Shown: one piece after another, positions 36,266-46,123 of the stretch
Numbering within the stretch: the first letter of the stretch is position 1
Layout: every line of letters begins with the position of its first letter
Assembly: GCF_048541835.1 (NCBI RefSeq)
Contig: NZ_JBLEOY010000001.1
Span: 620,001-684,000 of the forward strand
Source of the DNA: QIJE01 sp048541835
GTDB taxonomy: Bacteria > SZUA-79 > Acidulodesulfobacterales > Acidulodesulfobacteraceae
Length of the DNA stretch: 64,000 bases
Direction: 5' to 3'
Made by a program: the position numbers and the translations under genes
The notes under the pieces: generated by a model
The model's input: only the letters and a program-made list of their open reading frames with translations
What the model was told of the DNA's origin: nothing
Database searches by the model: none

Positions 36266-37253
36266 AAGCTTTTATTATATTTTGAACAATTTTATGTCTT
36301 AATACGTCCGTCCTGTTAAAATTTACAACCTTTATGCCGCTTATATCCGCCAAAATCTTACTTGCTGTAACAAGCCCCAATTCCTTATCCGAAGGCAAGT
36401 CGGTCTGAGTTATGTCCCCGTTTACGATAATTTTAGAACCGGAACCGATTCTCGTGAGCATCATCTTCATCTGCTCGTTCGTCGCGTTCTGCGCTTCATC
36501 TAGTATTACGAAAGAGTTATTAAGCGTTCTGCCCCTCATGAACGCAATGGGGGCAACCTCTATAACGTCGGTTTCTATAAGTTTCATAGCCTTTTCGAAC
36601 TCTATCATCTCATAAAGAGCGTCGTATAGGGGCCTTAAATACGGGTTAATCTTCTGTGAAATATCCCCGGGGAGAAAGCCCAATTTTTCACCGGCTTCAA
36701 CCGCCGGACGGGTCAAGATTATTCTATCGAACAATTGTTTTTGAAATAAAGATATGGCGCATGCCATAGATAGGTAGGTCTTACCGGTTCCGGCAGGTCC
36801 TATGCCTATAACTATATCGTTTTTATAGATAGCATCGACATATCTTTTTTGATTTACCGTCCTAGGGGCTACGATTTTTCTTCTCGGAGTAATAAGGATG
36901 GGGTCGTAAATATAAGAATTAATTTCAACTTTCGGATCTTTTATCTTAGCCTTTACTAACCGAGTCAATTCATTATCGGAAATATCGGCTTTTACCTCAT
37001 ATAATTTTATGAGATCGGTTATAAATCCGGCACAATTACCCACGCCTTCTTTTCTGCCTTTAATCAGCAGAACATTCCCCCTTACTGAAATATCTACGTC
37101 AAACTGAGTCTCTATAATATTAAGCATATGAGATGACGTACCGGAAAATCTATTGAAGAGATCAAGATCTTCCAACTCAATTTTTTCGATGAGGGAGTAA
37201 GTATTCTCGGGCTTATTTTTCGCTTTACGCTCCTTACCGCTGATAGTTGTCAA
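36228..37253 (-). CDS. phoH: PhoH-like ATPase (YbeZ)
   Basis: Cytoplasmic ATPase that works with YbeY in rRNA handling. Walker A GIGPAGTGKTYLSMACA, ILTRPAVEAGEKLGFLPGD, Walker B FVILDEAQNATNEQMKMMLT and GDITQTDLP are all canonical. An N-terminal KH-like region (45-110) is present. 341 residues is normal. It is transcribed toward the HD and ybeY genes. Confidence 0.95.
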   Translation of the reverse strand: MTTISGKERKAKNKPENTYSLIEKIELEDLDLFNRFSGTSSHMLNIIETQFDVDISVRGNVLLIKGRKEGVGNCAGFITDLIKLYEVKADISDNELTRLVKAKIKDPKVEINSYIYDPILITPRRKIVAPRTVNQKRYVDAIYKNDIVIGIGPAGTGKTYLSMACAISLFQKQLFDRIILTRPAVEAGEKLGFLPGDISQKINPYLRPLYDALYEMIEFEKAMKLIETDVIEVAPIAFMRGRTLNNSFVILDEAQNATNEQMKMMLTRIGSGSKIIVNGDITQTDLPSDKELGLVTASKILADISGIKVVNFNRTDVLRHKIVQNIIKAYETNKISRISKK

Positions 37254-37359
37254 ATTGTTATTCAGCTCACTTATCGCATGTATTATATAAAACTTACATG
37301 AATAATTATAGCATTATAAATAAAAATGTCAAAATCCGATACATTAAAGTATGCGGCAA

Positions 37360-38901
37360 TTATTTTCTCAAAATGTATCTCAAAAGATTATTTTTAATGA
37401 TAAACGAAGCAAAAAGATACGAAGTAACGCCGACAACAAGTGAAACGGCCACTATGCTTAACGAATCATAGTTTAATCTCTTAAACTCGATTATTATAAT
37501 CTCGATGGCTATCCCCATAAATGCGCTCGCGGCCATAGTTTTTGCAAAAGACTTAAAAAAACCACTTCCGAGACCTATCCGTTTTTTTAAATGAAGCCTC
37601 TTCAGGAGAAACATATAATTAAAAATTAGTGAAATACTGGCTGCCAGTGCCAAACCGTCCACGCCGATAAACCGCATAAGTATAACCGCGAAAATAATAT
37701 TGAGTATTAAGGAATATATAGCGGCATTAACGGGGGTTTTTGTGTCTTTCATTGAATAAAAAACCGGGATAACCGTCTTTAATAACGAAGATGCCCATAA
37801 TCCTATCGTAAAAAACAAAAGAACCGAAGCCGTTTTTTGGACGTCGGCCGAATTAAAAATGCCGTGCATATAAATCAACCTTACAAGGCTGCTCCTTAAA
37901 AGAATCAGCCCGATACTCGAGGGGATTATTATGAAAAACATAAGCGATGCCGAAAAATTAAATGCATTATCTATTTCCTTAATGTTTCCTCTTGCAAACG
38001 ATGCCGATAATGTAGGAAAAATAGCCGTCTGCAAGGCTATGGCAAAAACACCGAGCGGAAACTGATAGAGCCTATCCCCATAGTAAAGAAAGGATATGCT
38101 TCCCGGCGACAAAAATGATGCAAGAAGCGTATCAAACAATAGGTTGAGTTGTATAACCGCCATCCCTAGAAGCGAAGGGGTAAGAAGTTTAAAAACGGTT
38201 CTTACGGCACTGTTTCTAAAATTAAATTTAAAACCAAGCTTGATTTTTTTTCGTTTGATATAATAAATCTGAGATAAAAGTTGTAAAATACCCCCTATCA
38301 TCACGCCTATCGCCAGTGCATAAATTCCTGGATGAAAAAAAGGCCTTAAAAAAACAGCCGAAACTATAAATAAAATATTTAAAATAATAGGATACATCGC
38401 CCCGGGGGCATAAGAGCCGTGGACATTCAAAACCCCCGCGAAAAAAGCCGTAAGCCCTATTAAGAAAATATACGGAAACATAATTTTGGTAAGAAATACG
38501 GTAAGTTGAAACTGTGCCGGTATATGTAAAAAACCGGGAGCGGTTATGGTCACGAACAGGAATGAAAATAAAAAACCTACGAGCGAAAGAAACAGGAGAA
38601 TAAAAAATAAAGCGGTAAAAACCGTTTTAAAAAGGTCTGAAGCCTCGCTTTCACTTCCTTTAGACAGGCTTTCCGAATAAACTGGGATAAAAGATGCGGA
38701 AATTCCGCCTTCTCCAAAAAGTCTTCTAAAGAGATTGGGTATCCTGAATGCAACGAAAAAGGCATCGGTAACGGCGCCGGCACCAAAAAAATATGCGATA
38801 AAAATGTCCCTTAATAAGCCTAAAATTCTGCTTATTAAAGTAAAAAACGAGACAACCGATAGATTCCTGACTATCTCATGATTTTTAGATTGAGAACGCA
38901 T
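37360..38901 (-). CDS. murJ: Lipid II flippase MurJ
   Basis: MOP-superfamily flippase for the peptidoglycan precursor lipid II. The N-terminal RNLSVVSFFTLISRILGLLR, FFGAGAVTDAFFVAFRIPNL and FGEGGISASFIPVYSE motifs are diagnostic, and about 13-14 transmembrane helices span the 513 residues. It begins directly after the asd stop (no gap), so the two genes are coupled. Confidence 0.96.
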   Translation of the reverse strand: MRSQSKNHEIVRNLSVVSFFTLISRILGLLRDIFIAYFFGAGAVTDAFFVAFRIPNLFRRLFGEGGISASFIPVYSESLSKGSESEASDLFKTVFTALFFILLFLSLVGFLFSFLFVTITAPGFLHIPAQFQLTVFLTKIMFPYIFLIGLTAFFAGVLNVHGSYAPGAMYPIILNILFIVSAVFLRPFFHPGIYALAIGVMIGGILQLLSQIYYIKRKKIKLGFKFNFRNSAVRTVFKLLTPSLLGMAVIQLNLLFDTLLASFLSPGSISFLYYGDRLYQFPLGVFAIALQTAIFPTLSASFARGNIKEIDNAFNFSASLMFFIIIPSSIGLILLRSSLVRLIYMHGIFNSADVQKTASVLLFFTIGLWASSLLKTVIPVFYSMKDTKTPVNAAIYSLILNIIFAVILMRFIGVDGLALAASISLIFNYMFLLKRLHLKKRIGLGSGFFKSFAKTMAASAFMGIAIEIIIIEFKRLNYDSLSIVAVSLVVGVTSYLFASFIIKNNLLRYILRK

Positions 38902-39945
38902 TTATAAAAACTTTCTAATAAGTATTTCCGCTATCTGCACTGCATTTAATGCCGATCCCTTCCTGATATTATCGGCGGCAACCCAGAGGTTCAAACCGTT
39001 CGTTACAGAAAAATCCCTCCTTATTCTGCCCACAAAGATCTCATCCTTACCAGAAGCCATAGTCTGATATGGATATCTTTCATCCGGCTTACCGCTAAGT
39101 ATGTCATCCGTAACCTTAATCCCTTTAGCTTTGGATAACATTGCCCTGATATTTTTAATATCGAAACTTTTTTCGGTTTCAATATTGACCGATTCGCCGT
39201 GAGAAAAAAACACCGGTACCCGCACCGTGGTAGCAGATATGCCGATGCTGCTATCGTGCATTATTTTCTGCGTTTCGCTTATCATTTTAATTTCTTCTTT
39301 GGTGTATCCGTCATTACTGAAAACATCTATCTGCGGAATACAGTTAAAAGCAATCTGAACGGGAAACTTTTTCGGGCATAGATCTCCCTTTGCGTTTACG
39401 ATATCGGTCGTCTGATAAAACAGCTCGTCCATGGCCTCTTTACCTGCACCTGATACCGATTGATACGTAGAAACAACCACTCTTTTTATATTGTATTTGT
39501 CATGAATGGGCTTGAGCGGAACAACCATCTGGATAGTGGAGCAATTCGGATTTGCTATTATATTTTTTTTACTATAATATTTTATATCATCTTGATTAAC
39601 CTCCGGCACTACCAACGGAATATCTTCATCCATCCTAAAACAGGAGGTGTTATCTATAACTACGGCGCCCTCCATAGCGGCAAGCGGTGAAAACTTCAAG
39701 CTCACGGATGCCCCCGGGCTGGATAAGACTATATCTATCTTTTTTCCCTTAAAAGAATCTTCCTTTAACGCACCTACCATGTAGTCTTCGCCCTTAAATT
39801 TTATGATATCGCCTAAAGAATTCAACGAGGCAAAAAGGTAAAGCTCACCGACAGGAAATTTTCTCTGCTCAAGTATATCTATAAATTCCCTGCCTACTAA
39901 TCCCGTTGCTCCGACAATGGCTATATTATATCTTTCTTTTTTCAT
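38902..39945 (-). CDS. asd: Aspartate-semialdehyde dehydrogenase
   Basis: Reduces aspartyl phosphate to aspartate semialdehyde, the branch point to lysine, diaminopimelate, threonine and methionine. The Rossmann start AIVGATGLVGREFIDIL, catalytic cysteine in IIANPNCSTIQMVVPLKPI and the VSTYQSVSGAGKEAM motif are clear. 347 residues fits. It lies 3 bp after leuB and directly before murJ, linking amino-acid supply to cell-wall synthesis. Confidence 0.97.
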   Translation of the reverse strand: MKKERYNIAIVGATGLVGREFIDILEQRKFPVGELYLFASLNSLGDIIKFKGEDYMVGALKEDSFKGKKIDIVLSSPGASVSLKFSPLAAMEGAVVIDNTSCFRMDEDIPLVVPEVNQDDIKYYSKKNIIANPNCSTIQMVVPLKPIHDKYNIKRVVVSTYQSVSGAGKEAMDELFYQTTDIVNAKGDLCPKKFPVQIAFNCIPQIDVFSNDGYTKEEIKMISETQKIMHDSSIGISATTVRVPVFFSHGESVNIETEKSFDIKNIRAMLSKAKGIKVTDDILSGKPDERYPYQTMASGKDEIFVGRIRRDFSVTNGLNLWVAADNIRKGSALNAVQIAEILIRKFL

Positions 39946-39948
39946 AGG

Positions 39949-41040
39949 TTAACCCTTTAATTTTAATTCGGCTATTATGGCGGCGCCCATCTCTTTAGTG
40001 CCGATAAGCTTAGTCTCGCCTATGCCTAAATCCGAATATATATCGGGAGTTCGATAGCCTTTCCTAATAACCCCTGTTACCGCATTTTCAATTCTTTCTG
40101 CAAGACTACCCATATCAAAACTATAGCGAAGCATCATTGCCGCAGATAGAATTGCGGCAATAGGATTGGCCTTATTCTGTCCTGCAATGTCTGGCGCACT
40201 GCCGTGTATCGGCTCGTACATTCCCTTTTTACCATTAAGACTTGCCGACGGCAGCATTCCGATAGAACCTGCAATCATAGACGCCTCATCGCTCAATATG
40301 TCTCCGAACATATTAGGTGCAAGAATGATATCAAAGGATTTAGGCTGTCTTATAAGCTGCATCGAACAGTTATCCACATACATATTTGAAAGCTCAACAT
40401 CGGGATAATTCTTCGCCGTGTCCGCAACTACCTCCCTCCATAATTCCGTAGATTCCAAAACATTCGCCTTATCTACCGATAAAACCTTCTTTCTCCTTTT
40501 TTCCGCTATTTCGAATGCTGTCTTTGCAATTCTCGTTATCTCTTTCGTCGTATATGTTAAAGTATTAACACCCTTTCTTTGTCCGTCCCCAAGGTTAAAA
40601 ATACCCCTGGGTTGTCCAAAATATATTCCGCCGGTAAGCTCTCTTATAATTATCATATCGGTTCCGTTTACAATGTCTTTTTTCAAAGGAGATGCATCTA
40701 TAAGTTCACTATAAACCTTTGCGGGTCTTAAATTTACATAAAGCCCAAGATCATATCTTAACGTAAGGAGTGCCTTTTCCGGCCTAAGTTCAATCGGCAA
40801 AGATTCCCACTTATATCCTCCTACCGCTCCAAAAATAACGGCATCCGCATCTTTAGCGAGTTTAAGGGCTTTTTCGGTTATAGGTTTCTTATATTCGTCG
40901 TAAGAAGCCCCGCCGACTAGATCTTCTTCTATTTCATATCGAATGGAATTTAAATCGAATAAAAACTTTAAAACGTTAACGGCCTCGGTCGCTACCTCCA
41001 CCCCAATGCCGTCACCTGCGAAAAGTGCAAGTTTTATCAT
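39949..41040 (-). CDS. leuB: 3-isopropylmalate dehydrogenase
   Basis: Third step of leucine synthesis: oxidative decarboxylation of 3-isopropylmalate with NAD. FAGDGIGVEVATEAVNVL at the N-terminus, IIRELTGGIYFGQPRG, the YVDNCSMQLIRQP substrate region and MFGDILSDEASMIAGSIGMLPSAS are family signatures. 363 residues is normal. The start overlaps the leuD stop by 4 bp. Confidence 0.97.
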   Translation of the reverse strand: MIKLALFAGDGIGVEVATEAVNVLKFLFDLNSIRYEIEEDLVGGASYDEYKKPITEKALKLAKDADAVIFGAVGGYKWESLPIELRPEKALLTLRYDLGLYVNLRPAKVYSELIDASPLKKDIVNGTDMIIIRELTGGIYFGQPRGIFNLGDGQRKGVNTLTYTTKEITRIAKTAFEIAEKRRKKVLSVDKANVLESTELWREVVADTAKNYPDVELSNMYVDNCSMQLIRQPKSFDIILAPNMFGDILSDEASMIAGSIGMLPSASLNGKKGMYEPIHGSAPDIAGQNKANPIAAILSAAMMLRYSFDMGSLAERIENAVTGVIRKGYRTPDIYSDLGIGETKLIGTKEMGAAIIAELKLKG

Positions 41041-41534
41041 GCCTTGCCCCCCTTAATCTTTTTTTTGGCATACGCAATTAAACCGCCTGCATTGACAAGC
41101 TCGGACATAAACTTAGGAATGGGCTTCGATTTTATTATACTGTTTCCGGTCTTATTTTTGATTTCTCCGGTATCCGTATTTATTTCGATAACATCCCCGT
41201 TATTTATGCCGTCCGTATCTGCCTCTAAGATAAACAAGCCTATATTAAAAGAATTCCTATAAAAAATCCTTGCAAAACTTTTGGCGATAACTACGGAAAC
41301 GCCGCAAGCCTTAATCGCCCTCGGGGCATGTTCCCTTGAAGAACCGCATCCGAAATTATTACCCGCAACGATACAATCACCCGTCGATACCCTTGAAGAA
41401 AACATCCCATCCGCATCCTCCATACAATGTATCCTGAGATTCTCGTCGTTTGAATCATTTAAGTATCTTGCCGGTATTATCGCATCCGTATCTATATTAT
41501 CTCCAAACTTAAAAACTTTTCCACTAAACACCAT
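41037..41534 (-). CDS. leuD: 3-isopropylmalate dehydratase small subunit
   Basis: Small subunit of the enzyme that isomerises 2- to 3-isopropylmalate. GDNIDTDAIIPARYL, AGNNFGCGSSREHAPRAI and NSFNIGLFILE are diagnostic. At 165 residues it belongs to the short LeuD class also found in archaea, not the 200-residue enterobacterial class. It partners with LeuC encoded upstream. Confidence 0.96.
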   Translation of the reverse strand: MVFSGKVFKFGDNIDTDAIIPARYLNDSNDENLRIHCMEDADGMFSSRVSTGDCIVAGNNFGCGSSREHAPRAIKACGVSVVIAKSFARIFYRNSFNIGLFILEADTDGINNGDVIEINTDTGEIKNKTGNSIIKSKPIPKFMSELVNAGGLIAYAKKKIKGGKA

Positions 41535-41575
41535 AAAATAACCGCCTCTTTAAAAAATTGTAAATTTATATTTAA

Positions 41576-42865
41576 TTATATTACGTCGTCCGGACCGGCA
41601 ATCTTGCCGAGTATTGCCGATGCAGCACAAACGGCAGGATTAGCAAGATATACCTCGCTGGTTACGTCTCCCATTCTTCCCTTAAAATTCCTGTTCGTAG
41701 AAGAAATGGCCCTTTCACCGTCGGCCAATATTCCCATATAGCCTCCAAGACAGGGTCCGCAGGTCGGCGTACTGAATACGGCACCCGCATCCATAAATAT
41801 GTCTATTAAACCCTCTTTTTCCGCCATTTTATATATTGCCGGAGTTGCCGGAAGCACAATAAGCCTCGTGTATTTAGCTATCTTTTTCCCTTTTAAAATC
41901 TGAGCGGCTATCCTCAAATCTTCTATCCTCCCGTTAGTACAAGAACCTATGACAGACTGGTCTATTTTGATATTTTTAGCAGAAGCCTCACCAATATCTA
42001 TACTATTCTCCGGAAGATGCGGAAAAGCAACCTGCGGGTTTATTTCACCGGAATCAAAATTTAAAACTCTTGAGTATTCGGCCCCGTCATCACTTTTATA
42101 AAAAGTATAATTTCGACCGGCCCTATCTTTGACATAGGCTTCCGTAATTTCGTCCGGCTCAAATATTCCGCTTTTCGCCCCCGCTTCTATCGCCATATTG
42201 GATATAGTGAACCTGTCAGACATTCCCAGATGTTTAAATGTACTGCCTGAAAACTCCAATGCCATATAGTTTGCCCCTTCTACGCCTATCTTCCCTATTA
42301 AATACAGCACTAAATCTTTGCCTGAAACCCATTTTTTAGGCTTTCCTTCAAAAACCACTTTGATAGACTCCGGGACCTTAAGCCATAACTCTCCGAAAGC
42401 AAGAGTATATGCCAAATCAGTAGAACCCACCCCTGTAGCAAACCCGCCCAGCGCTCCATATGTGCAGGTATGGGAATCCGCCCCTATAACAAGGTCTCCG
42501 GGCAAAACGATTCCTTTTTCGGGCAAAAGTGCGTGTTCGATCCCTGCCTCTCCGCATTCGAAATAATATTTAATATCATGCTTTTTTGCAAATTCTCTAA
42601 GTATTTTAGCCTGCTTAGCACTCAAAATGTCCTTATTGGGAACAAAATGATCCGGAACGAGTGCTATTTTTTCTCTATCAAAAACTTTGTCTATTCCTAT
42701 AGACTCAAACTCTTTTATGGCAATAGGAGCGGTGATATCGTTGCCGAGTGCAATATCCACTCTCGCATTTACTATATCGCCGGGAGAAACTGCCTCGTTA
42801 TCTACATGGTTAAGAATTATTTTTTCGGTTATAGTCAAGGGTCTTCCCATTTTCGTTGTCCTCAA
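41576..42865 (-). CDS. leuC: 3-isopropylmalate dehydratase large subunit
   Basis: Large, iron-sulfur subunit of isopropylmalate isomerase. Cluster cysteines are in SVIGSCTNGRIEDL and STPTCGPCLGGYMG. VPDHFVPNKD and GADSHTCTYGALGGFATGVG are typical of the aconitase superfamily. The 429-residue size pairs with the short LeuD class; homoaconitase activity is a formal alternative made unlikely by the leu context. Confidence 0.96.
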   Translation of the reverse strand: MRTTKMGRPLTITEKIILNHVDNEAVSPGDIVNARVDIALGNDITAPIAIKEFESIGIDKVFDREKIALVPDHFVPNKDILSAKQAKILREFAKKHDIKYYFECGEAGIEHALLPEKGIVLPGDLVIGADSHTCTYGALGGFATGVGSTDLAYTLAFGELWLKVPESIKVVFEGKPKKWVSGKDLVLYLIGKIGVEGANYMALEFSGSTFKHLGMSDRFTISNMAIEAGAKSGIFEPDEITEAYVKDRAGRNYTFYKSDDGAEYSRVLNFDSGEINPQVAFPHLPENSIDIGEASAKNIKIDQSVIGSCTNGRIEDLRIAAQILKGKKIAKYTRLIVLPATPAIYKMAEKEGLIDIFMDAGAVFSTPTCGPCLGGYMGILADGERAISSTNRNFKGRMGDVTSEVYLANPAVCAASAILGKIAGPDDVI

Positions 42866-42909
42866 TCTTAATTGTTTTCTTATTTTAAGTTTAGTTTCCG
42901 ATAATTATA

Positions 42910-44463
42910 TTATGAACGAATTTCCAAACTGCAGACATGCCTTTTAACACTATTATAGACATAAAGCTTATTTAAAGCATTAACGTAGGCCCTTGCGCTG
43001 GCAACCACGATATCTGTATGGGCGCTTCTTCCCGTTATATGGACTCCGTTTTGTTCTACAGTAACGGAAACATCGCCCTGCGCCTCGGTAGTCCCTCTTA
43101 TGGATTTAACCTCGTAGGCTATGACCTTTGCTTTGGAATCAACTATTCTCTCCACCGCGTTTACAGTGGCATCGACGGGACCGTTTCCGCACGACGAACT
43201 GTGCTTCAATTCATCACCTATCATTACTTTAACCATAGAAAGCGGAGCAACCGTGTCGCCGCAAACCACATTCACGTATTTAAGTTCGTATTTTTCTAAA
43301 GGATGAGATTTAGCAACAAGCGAATCTATGTCTTCGTCATAAATATCCTTTTTCTTATCCGCCAGCGATTTAAATTTAACAAAGGCATCCTCTATCTCAT
43401 CGTCGCTCAACAAATAACCCAAAGACACGATTTTTTCCTTAAAGGCATGCTTCCCTGAATGTTTTCCCAAAACTAATTCGTTCGATTGCCTCCCGACGTG
43501 TTCCGGGGTCATAATCTCATATGTAGTCTTCTCCTTTAAGATACCGTCCTGATGAATACCCGCTTCATGAGCAAAGGCATTTTTGCCTACTATTGCCTTA
43601 TTGGGCTGAACGGATATGCCAGTTATATGCGTCAAAAGTTGGGAAGACCTGTATATTTCCATCGCATTGATACCCGTAACCGCATGATATATATCTTTTC
43701 TCACATTCAAAGCCATTACTATTTCTTCCAGTGCCGCATTGCCGGCCCTTTCCCCTATGCCGTTAACAGTACACTCGACCTGTGCCGCCCCTGCTAAAAT
43801 CGCCGACAAGGAATTTGCCACGGCAAGCCCCAAATCGTTGTGACAGTGAACGCTCAATATGACATCTTTAATACCCGCTACGCCTTCTTTTAATTTATTT
43901 ATAAAATTAAAAAATTCAAAAGGAGTGGCATATCCGACCGTATCCGGAATATTCACTGTGGTCGCCCCCGCTTCTATTACTCCGTCTATCACCTTACACA
44001 AAAAATCCAAATTGCTCCTTGAGGCGTCTTCGGCAGAAAATTCTACGTTTTCGGTAAACGACCTGGCATATTTAACCATACTGACAGCTCTTTCATACAA
44101 TTCATCCCGAGTCATCTTGAGTTTATATTTAAGATGCAAATCCGACGTTGCGATAAATGTATGAATTGCCGGTCTTTCGGCATATTTTACGGCAGAATAG
44201 GCCCTATATATATCTTTTTCGTTTGCCCTGGCAAGTCCGACGATATCCACGCCTTTAATCTCTTGAGCTATCGCCTTTACCGCCTCGAAATCGCCCTCGG
44301 ATGCTATAGGAAAACCGGCTTCTATGGCATCCACGCCAAGCCTCGCCAACTGACGTGCAAGATTTAACTTTTCGCTTATATTCATACTGGCTCCGGGAGA
44401 CTGCTCTCCGTCTCTAAGAGTCGTATCAAATATTTTAATCTTCTTAAACTGCCCAACGTCCAT
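42910..44463 (-). CDS. leuA: 2-isopropylmalate synthase
   Basis: Commits 2-oxoisovalerate to leucine by condensing it with acetyl-CoA. The TIM barrel has IFDTTLRDGEQSPGASMN, SVHCHNDLGLAVANSL (HxH metal site) and ECTVNGIGERAGNAALEE. The C-terminal third (about 385-517) is the regulatory domain that binds leucine in related enzymes. A very strong GGAGG lies 4 nt before the ATG. A 100-bp gap separates it from ilvC. Confidence 0.97.
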   Translation of the reverse strand: MDVGQFKKIKIFDTTLRDGEQSPGASMNISEKLNLARQLARLGVDAIEAGFPIASEGDFEAVKAIAQEIKGVDIVGLARANEKDIYRAYSAVKYAERPAIHTFIATSDLHLKYKLKMTRDELYERAVSMVKYARSFTENVEFSAEDASRSNLDFLCKVIDGVIEAGATTVNIPDTVGYATPFEFFNFINKLKEGVAGIKDVILSVHCHNDLGLAVANSLSAILAGAAQVECTVNGIGERAGNAALEEIVMALNVRKDIYHAVTGINAMEIYRSSQLLTHITGISVQPNKAIVGKNAFAHEAGIHQDGILKEKTTYEIMTPEHVGRQSNELVLGKHSGKHAFKEKIVSLGYLLSDDEIEDAFVKFKSLADKKKDIYDEDIDSLVAKSHPLEKYELKYVNVVCGDTVAPLSMVKVMIGDELKHSSSCGNGPVDATVNAVERIVDSKAKVIAYEVKSIRGTTEAQGDVSVTVEQNGVHITGRSAHTDIVVASARAYVNALNKLYVYNSVKRHVCSLEIRS

Positions 44464-44563
44464 AAAGCCTCCGAAATTTTGCTTATTGGATTTCCCGCCG
44501 TTTTTATTTTAATACTAAAAAAAATAAAATTAGTGAAGAATAATGAGTCTATGACCCTCTTTA

Positions 44564-45580
44564 TTAATTTTTGGATTTATCAACCATTTTATTCTTAGTA
44601 ATCCAAGGCATTAATGATCTCAGCCTTTTACCAACCCTTTCCAACCTGTGTTCTTCTCCGTTTTTAGTCAAGGCATTGAATGTGGGTTTGTCGGCATTGT
44701 TTTCAAGCATCCACTCGGTAGCAAACCTTCCCGACCTTATTTCCTCCAGAACTTTTTTCATCTCAAGCTTAACTCTCTCATCTATAATTCTCGGACCCCT
44801 CGTTAAATCGCCGTATTGCGCCGTATTACTTATAGAGTATCTCATATTGGTTATTCCGCCTTCATATATAAGGTCGATTATAAGCTTCATTTCGTGAATG
44901 CATTCAAAATAAGCACTCTCCTCCTGATAGCCTGCTTCTACGAGGGTTTCAAACCCAGCGGTTAAAAGAGCGGAAAGCCCGCCGCAAAGGATTGCCTGCT
45001 CGCCGAATAGATCCGTTTCGGTCTCTTCTTTAAACGTAGATTCCAAAATACCGGCCTTACCGCCGCCTATTGCAGAAGCATAAGACAATGCCACATTCCT
45101 CGTGTTTCCGGAGTAATCGTTATGAACGGCGATCAAATCAGGCACTCCGCCTCCTCTTTCAAACTCATGTCTCACGAGATGCCCCGGACCCTTGGGCGCT
45201 ACCATAAAAACGTTCACGTCTTTCGGGGGAATTATCTGTCCGAAATGAATACTGAAGCCGTGAGCAAAGACAAGATATTTGCCTGCCTTTAAGCTATGTT
45301 CGATATCTTGTTTATAAATCTTGCCATGAATTTCATCCGGAAGTAATATCATGATGATATCGGCCTTATCTGCCGCCTCGGCAACCGGATACACTTCAAA
45401 ACCGGCATTCTTGGCCTTTGCAAAAGAATTTCCGGTAGGTCTTAAACCTATGATGACATGCACTCCGGAATCTTTTAAGTTTAAAGCATGGGCATGCCCC
45501 TGAGATCCATACCCTATAATCGCCACTGTTTTAGATTGAATCAACCTTAAATCGGCATCCTTTTCATAAAAAATATTCAT
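44564..45580 (-). CDS. ilvC: Ketol-acid reductoisomerase
   Basis: Second step of valine and isoleucine synthesis: rearranges and reduces acetolactate with NADPH. Class I enzyme of 338 residues with the Rossmann motif IGYGSQGHAHALNLKDSG, VAPKGPGHLVRHEFERGGGVP and DLFGEQAILCGG. GGAGG lies a few bases before the ATG. It follows ilvH by 26 bp. Confidence 0.98.
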   Translation of the reverse strand: MNIFYEKDADLRLIQSKTVAIIGYGSQGHAHALNLKDSGVHVIIGLRPTGNSFAKAKNAGFEVYPVAEAADKADIIMILLPDEIHGKIYKQDIEHSLKAGKYLVFAHGFSIHFGQIIPPKDVNVFMVAPKGPGHLVRHEFERGGGVPDLIAVHNDYSGNTRNVALSYASAIGGGKAGILESTFKEETETDLFGEQAILCGGLSALLTAGFETLVEAGYQEESAYFECIHEMKLIIDLIYEGGITNMRYSISNTAQYGDLTRGPRIIDERVKLEMKKVLEEIRSGRFATEWMLENNADKPTFNALTKNGEEHRLERVGKRLRSLMPWITKNKMVDKSKN

Positions 45581-45606
45581 AGAAATCCTCCTTATAAAAT
45601 TATTCG

Positions 45607-46098
45607 TTAGTTTGATTTTTTTGCTCGCTGTATTGCAATTATTCCTGTCTTAACTATATCCTTTATACCTAACGGCCTCAAAACATCGATAAGCGATTCT
45701 ATTTTCCCTTCGGAACCGGTAGCCTCAAGCGTGTATGAATTTCTTGACATATCTATAATGCGGCCGCCGAATATATCTTTTATTCTAAATATATCGCCTT
45801 TAGTGGTTTCATCTGCATTAATTTTAATTAAAACGGTTTCTCTCGTTACGGAATCTTCTCCGGTTAATTCTTGAACCTTTATAACATTTACAAGCCTGTT
45901 AAGTTGCTTCGTTATCTGCTCTAAAATTTGGGCATCTCCGGATGTAGCGATTATCATTTTAGATTCATTTTTTTCAAGCGTTTTCGCTACGCAAATGCTG
46001 TCTATATTGAACCCCCTTGCCGAAAAAAGCCCCGCAACCCTTGTTAATACACCCGATTCATTCTCGACAAGAACTGAAAGAATATGTGTCTTTTCCAT
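45607..46098 (-). CDS. ilvH: Acetolactate synthase small (regulatory) subunit
   Basis: ACT-domain subunit that gives valine feedback to acetolactate synthase. It starts HILSVLVENESGVLTRVAGLF and has ARGFNIDSICVA, both typical; the C-terminal half is the second ferredoxin-like domain (KDIFGGRIIDMSRNSYTLE). 163 residues is normal. It sits directly after ilvB. Confidence 0.97.
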   Translation of the reverse strand: MEKTHILSVLVENESGVLTRVAGLFSARGFNIDSICVAKTLEKNESKMIIATSGDAQILEQITKQLNRLVNVIKVQELTGEDSVTRETVLIKINADETTKGDIFRIKDIFGGRIIDMSRNSYTLEATGSEGKIESLIDVLRPLGIKDIVKTGIIAIQRAKKSN

Positions 46099-46123
46099 AA
46101 TAGATAATTAAATACCTTTTTGT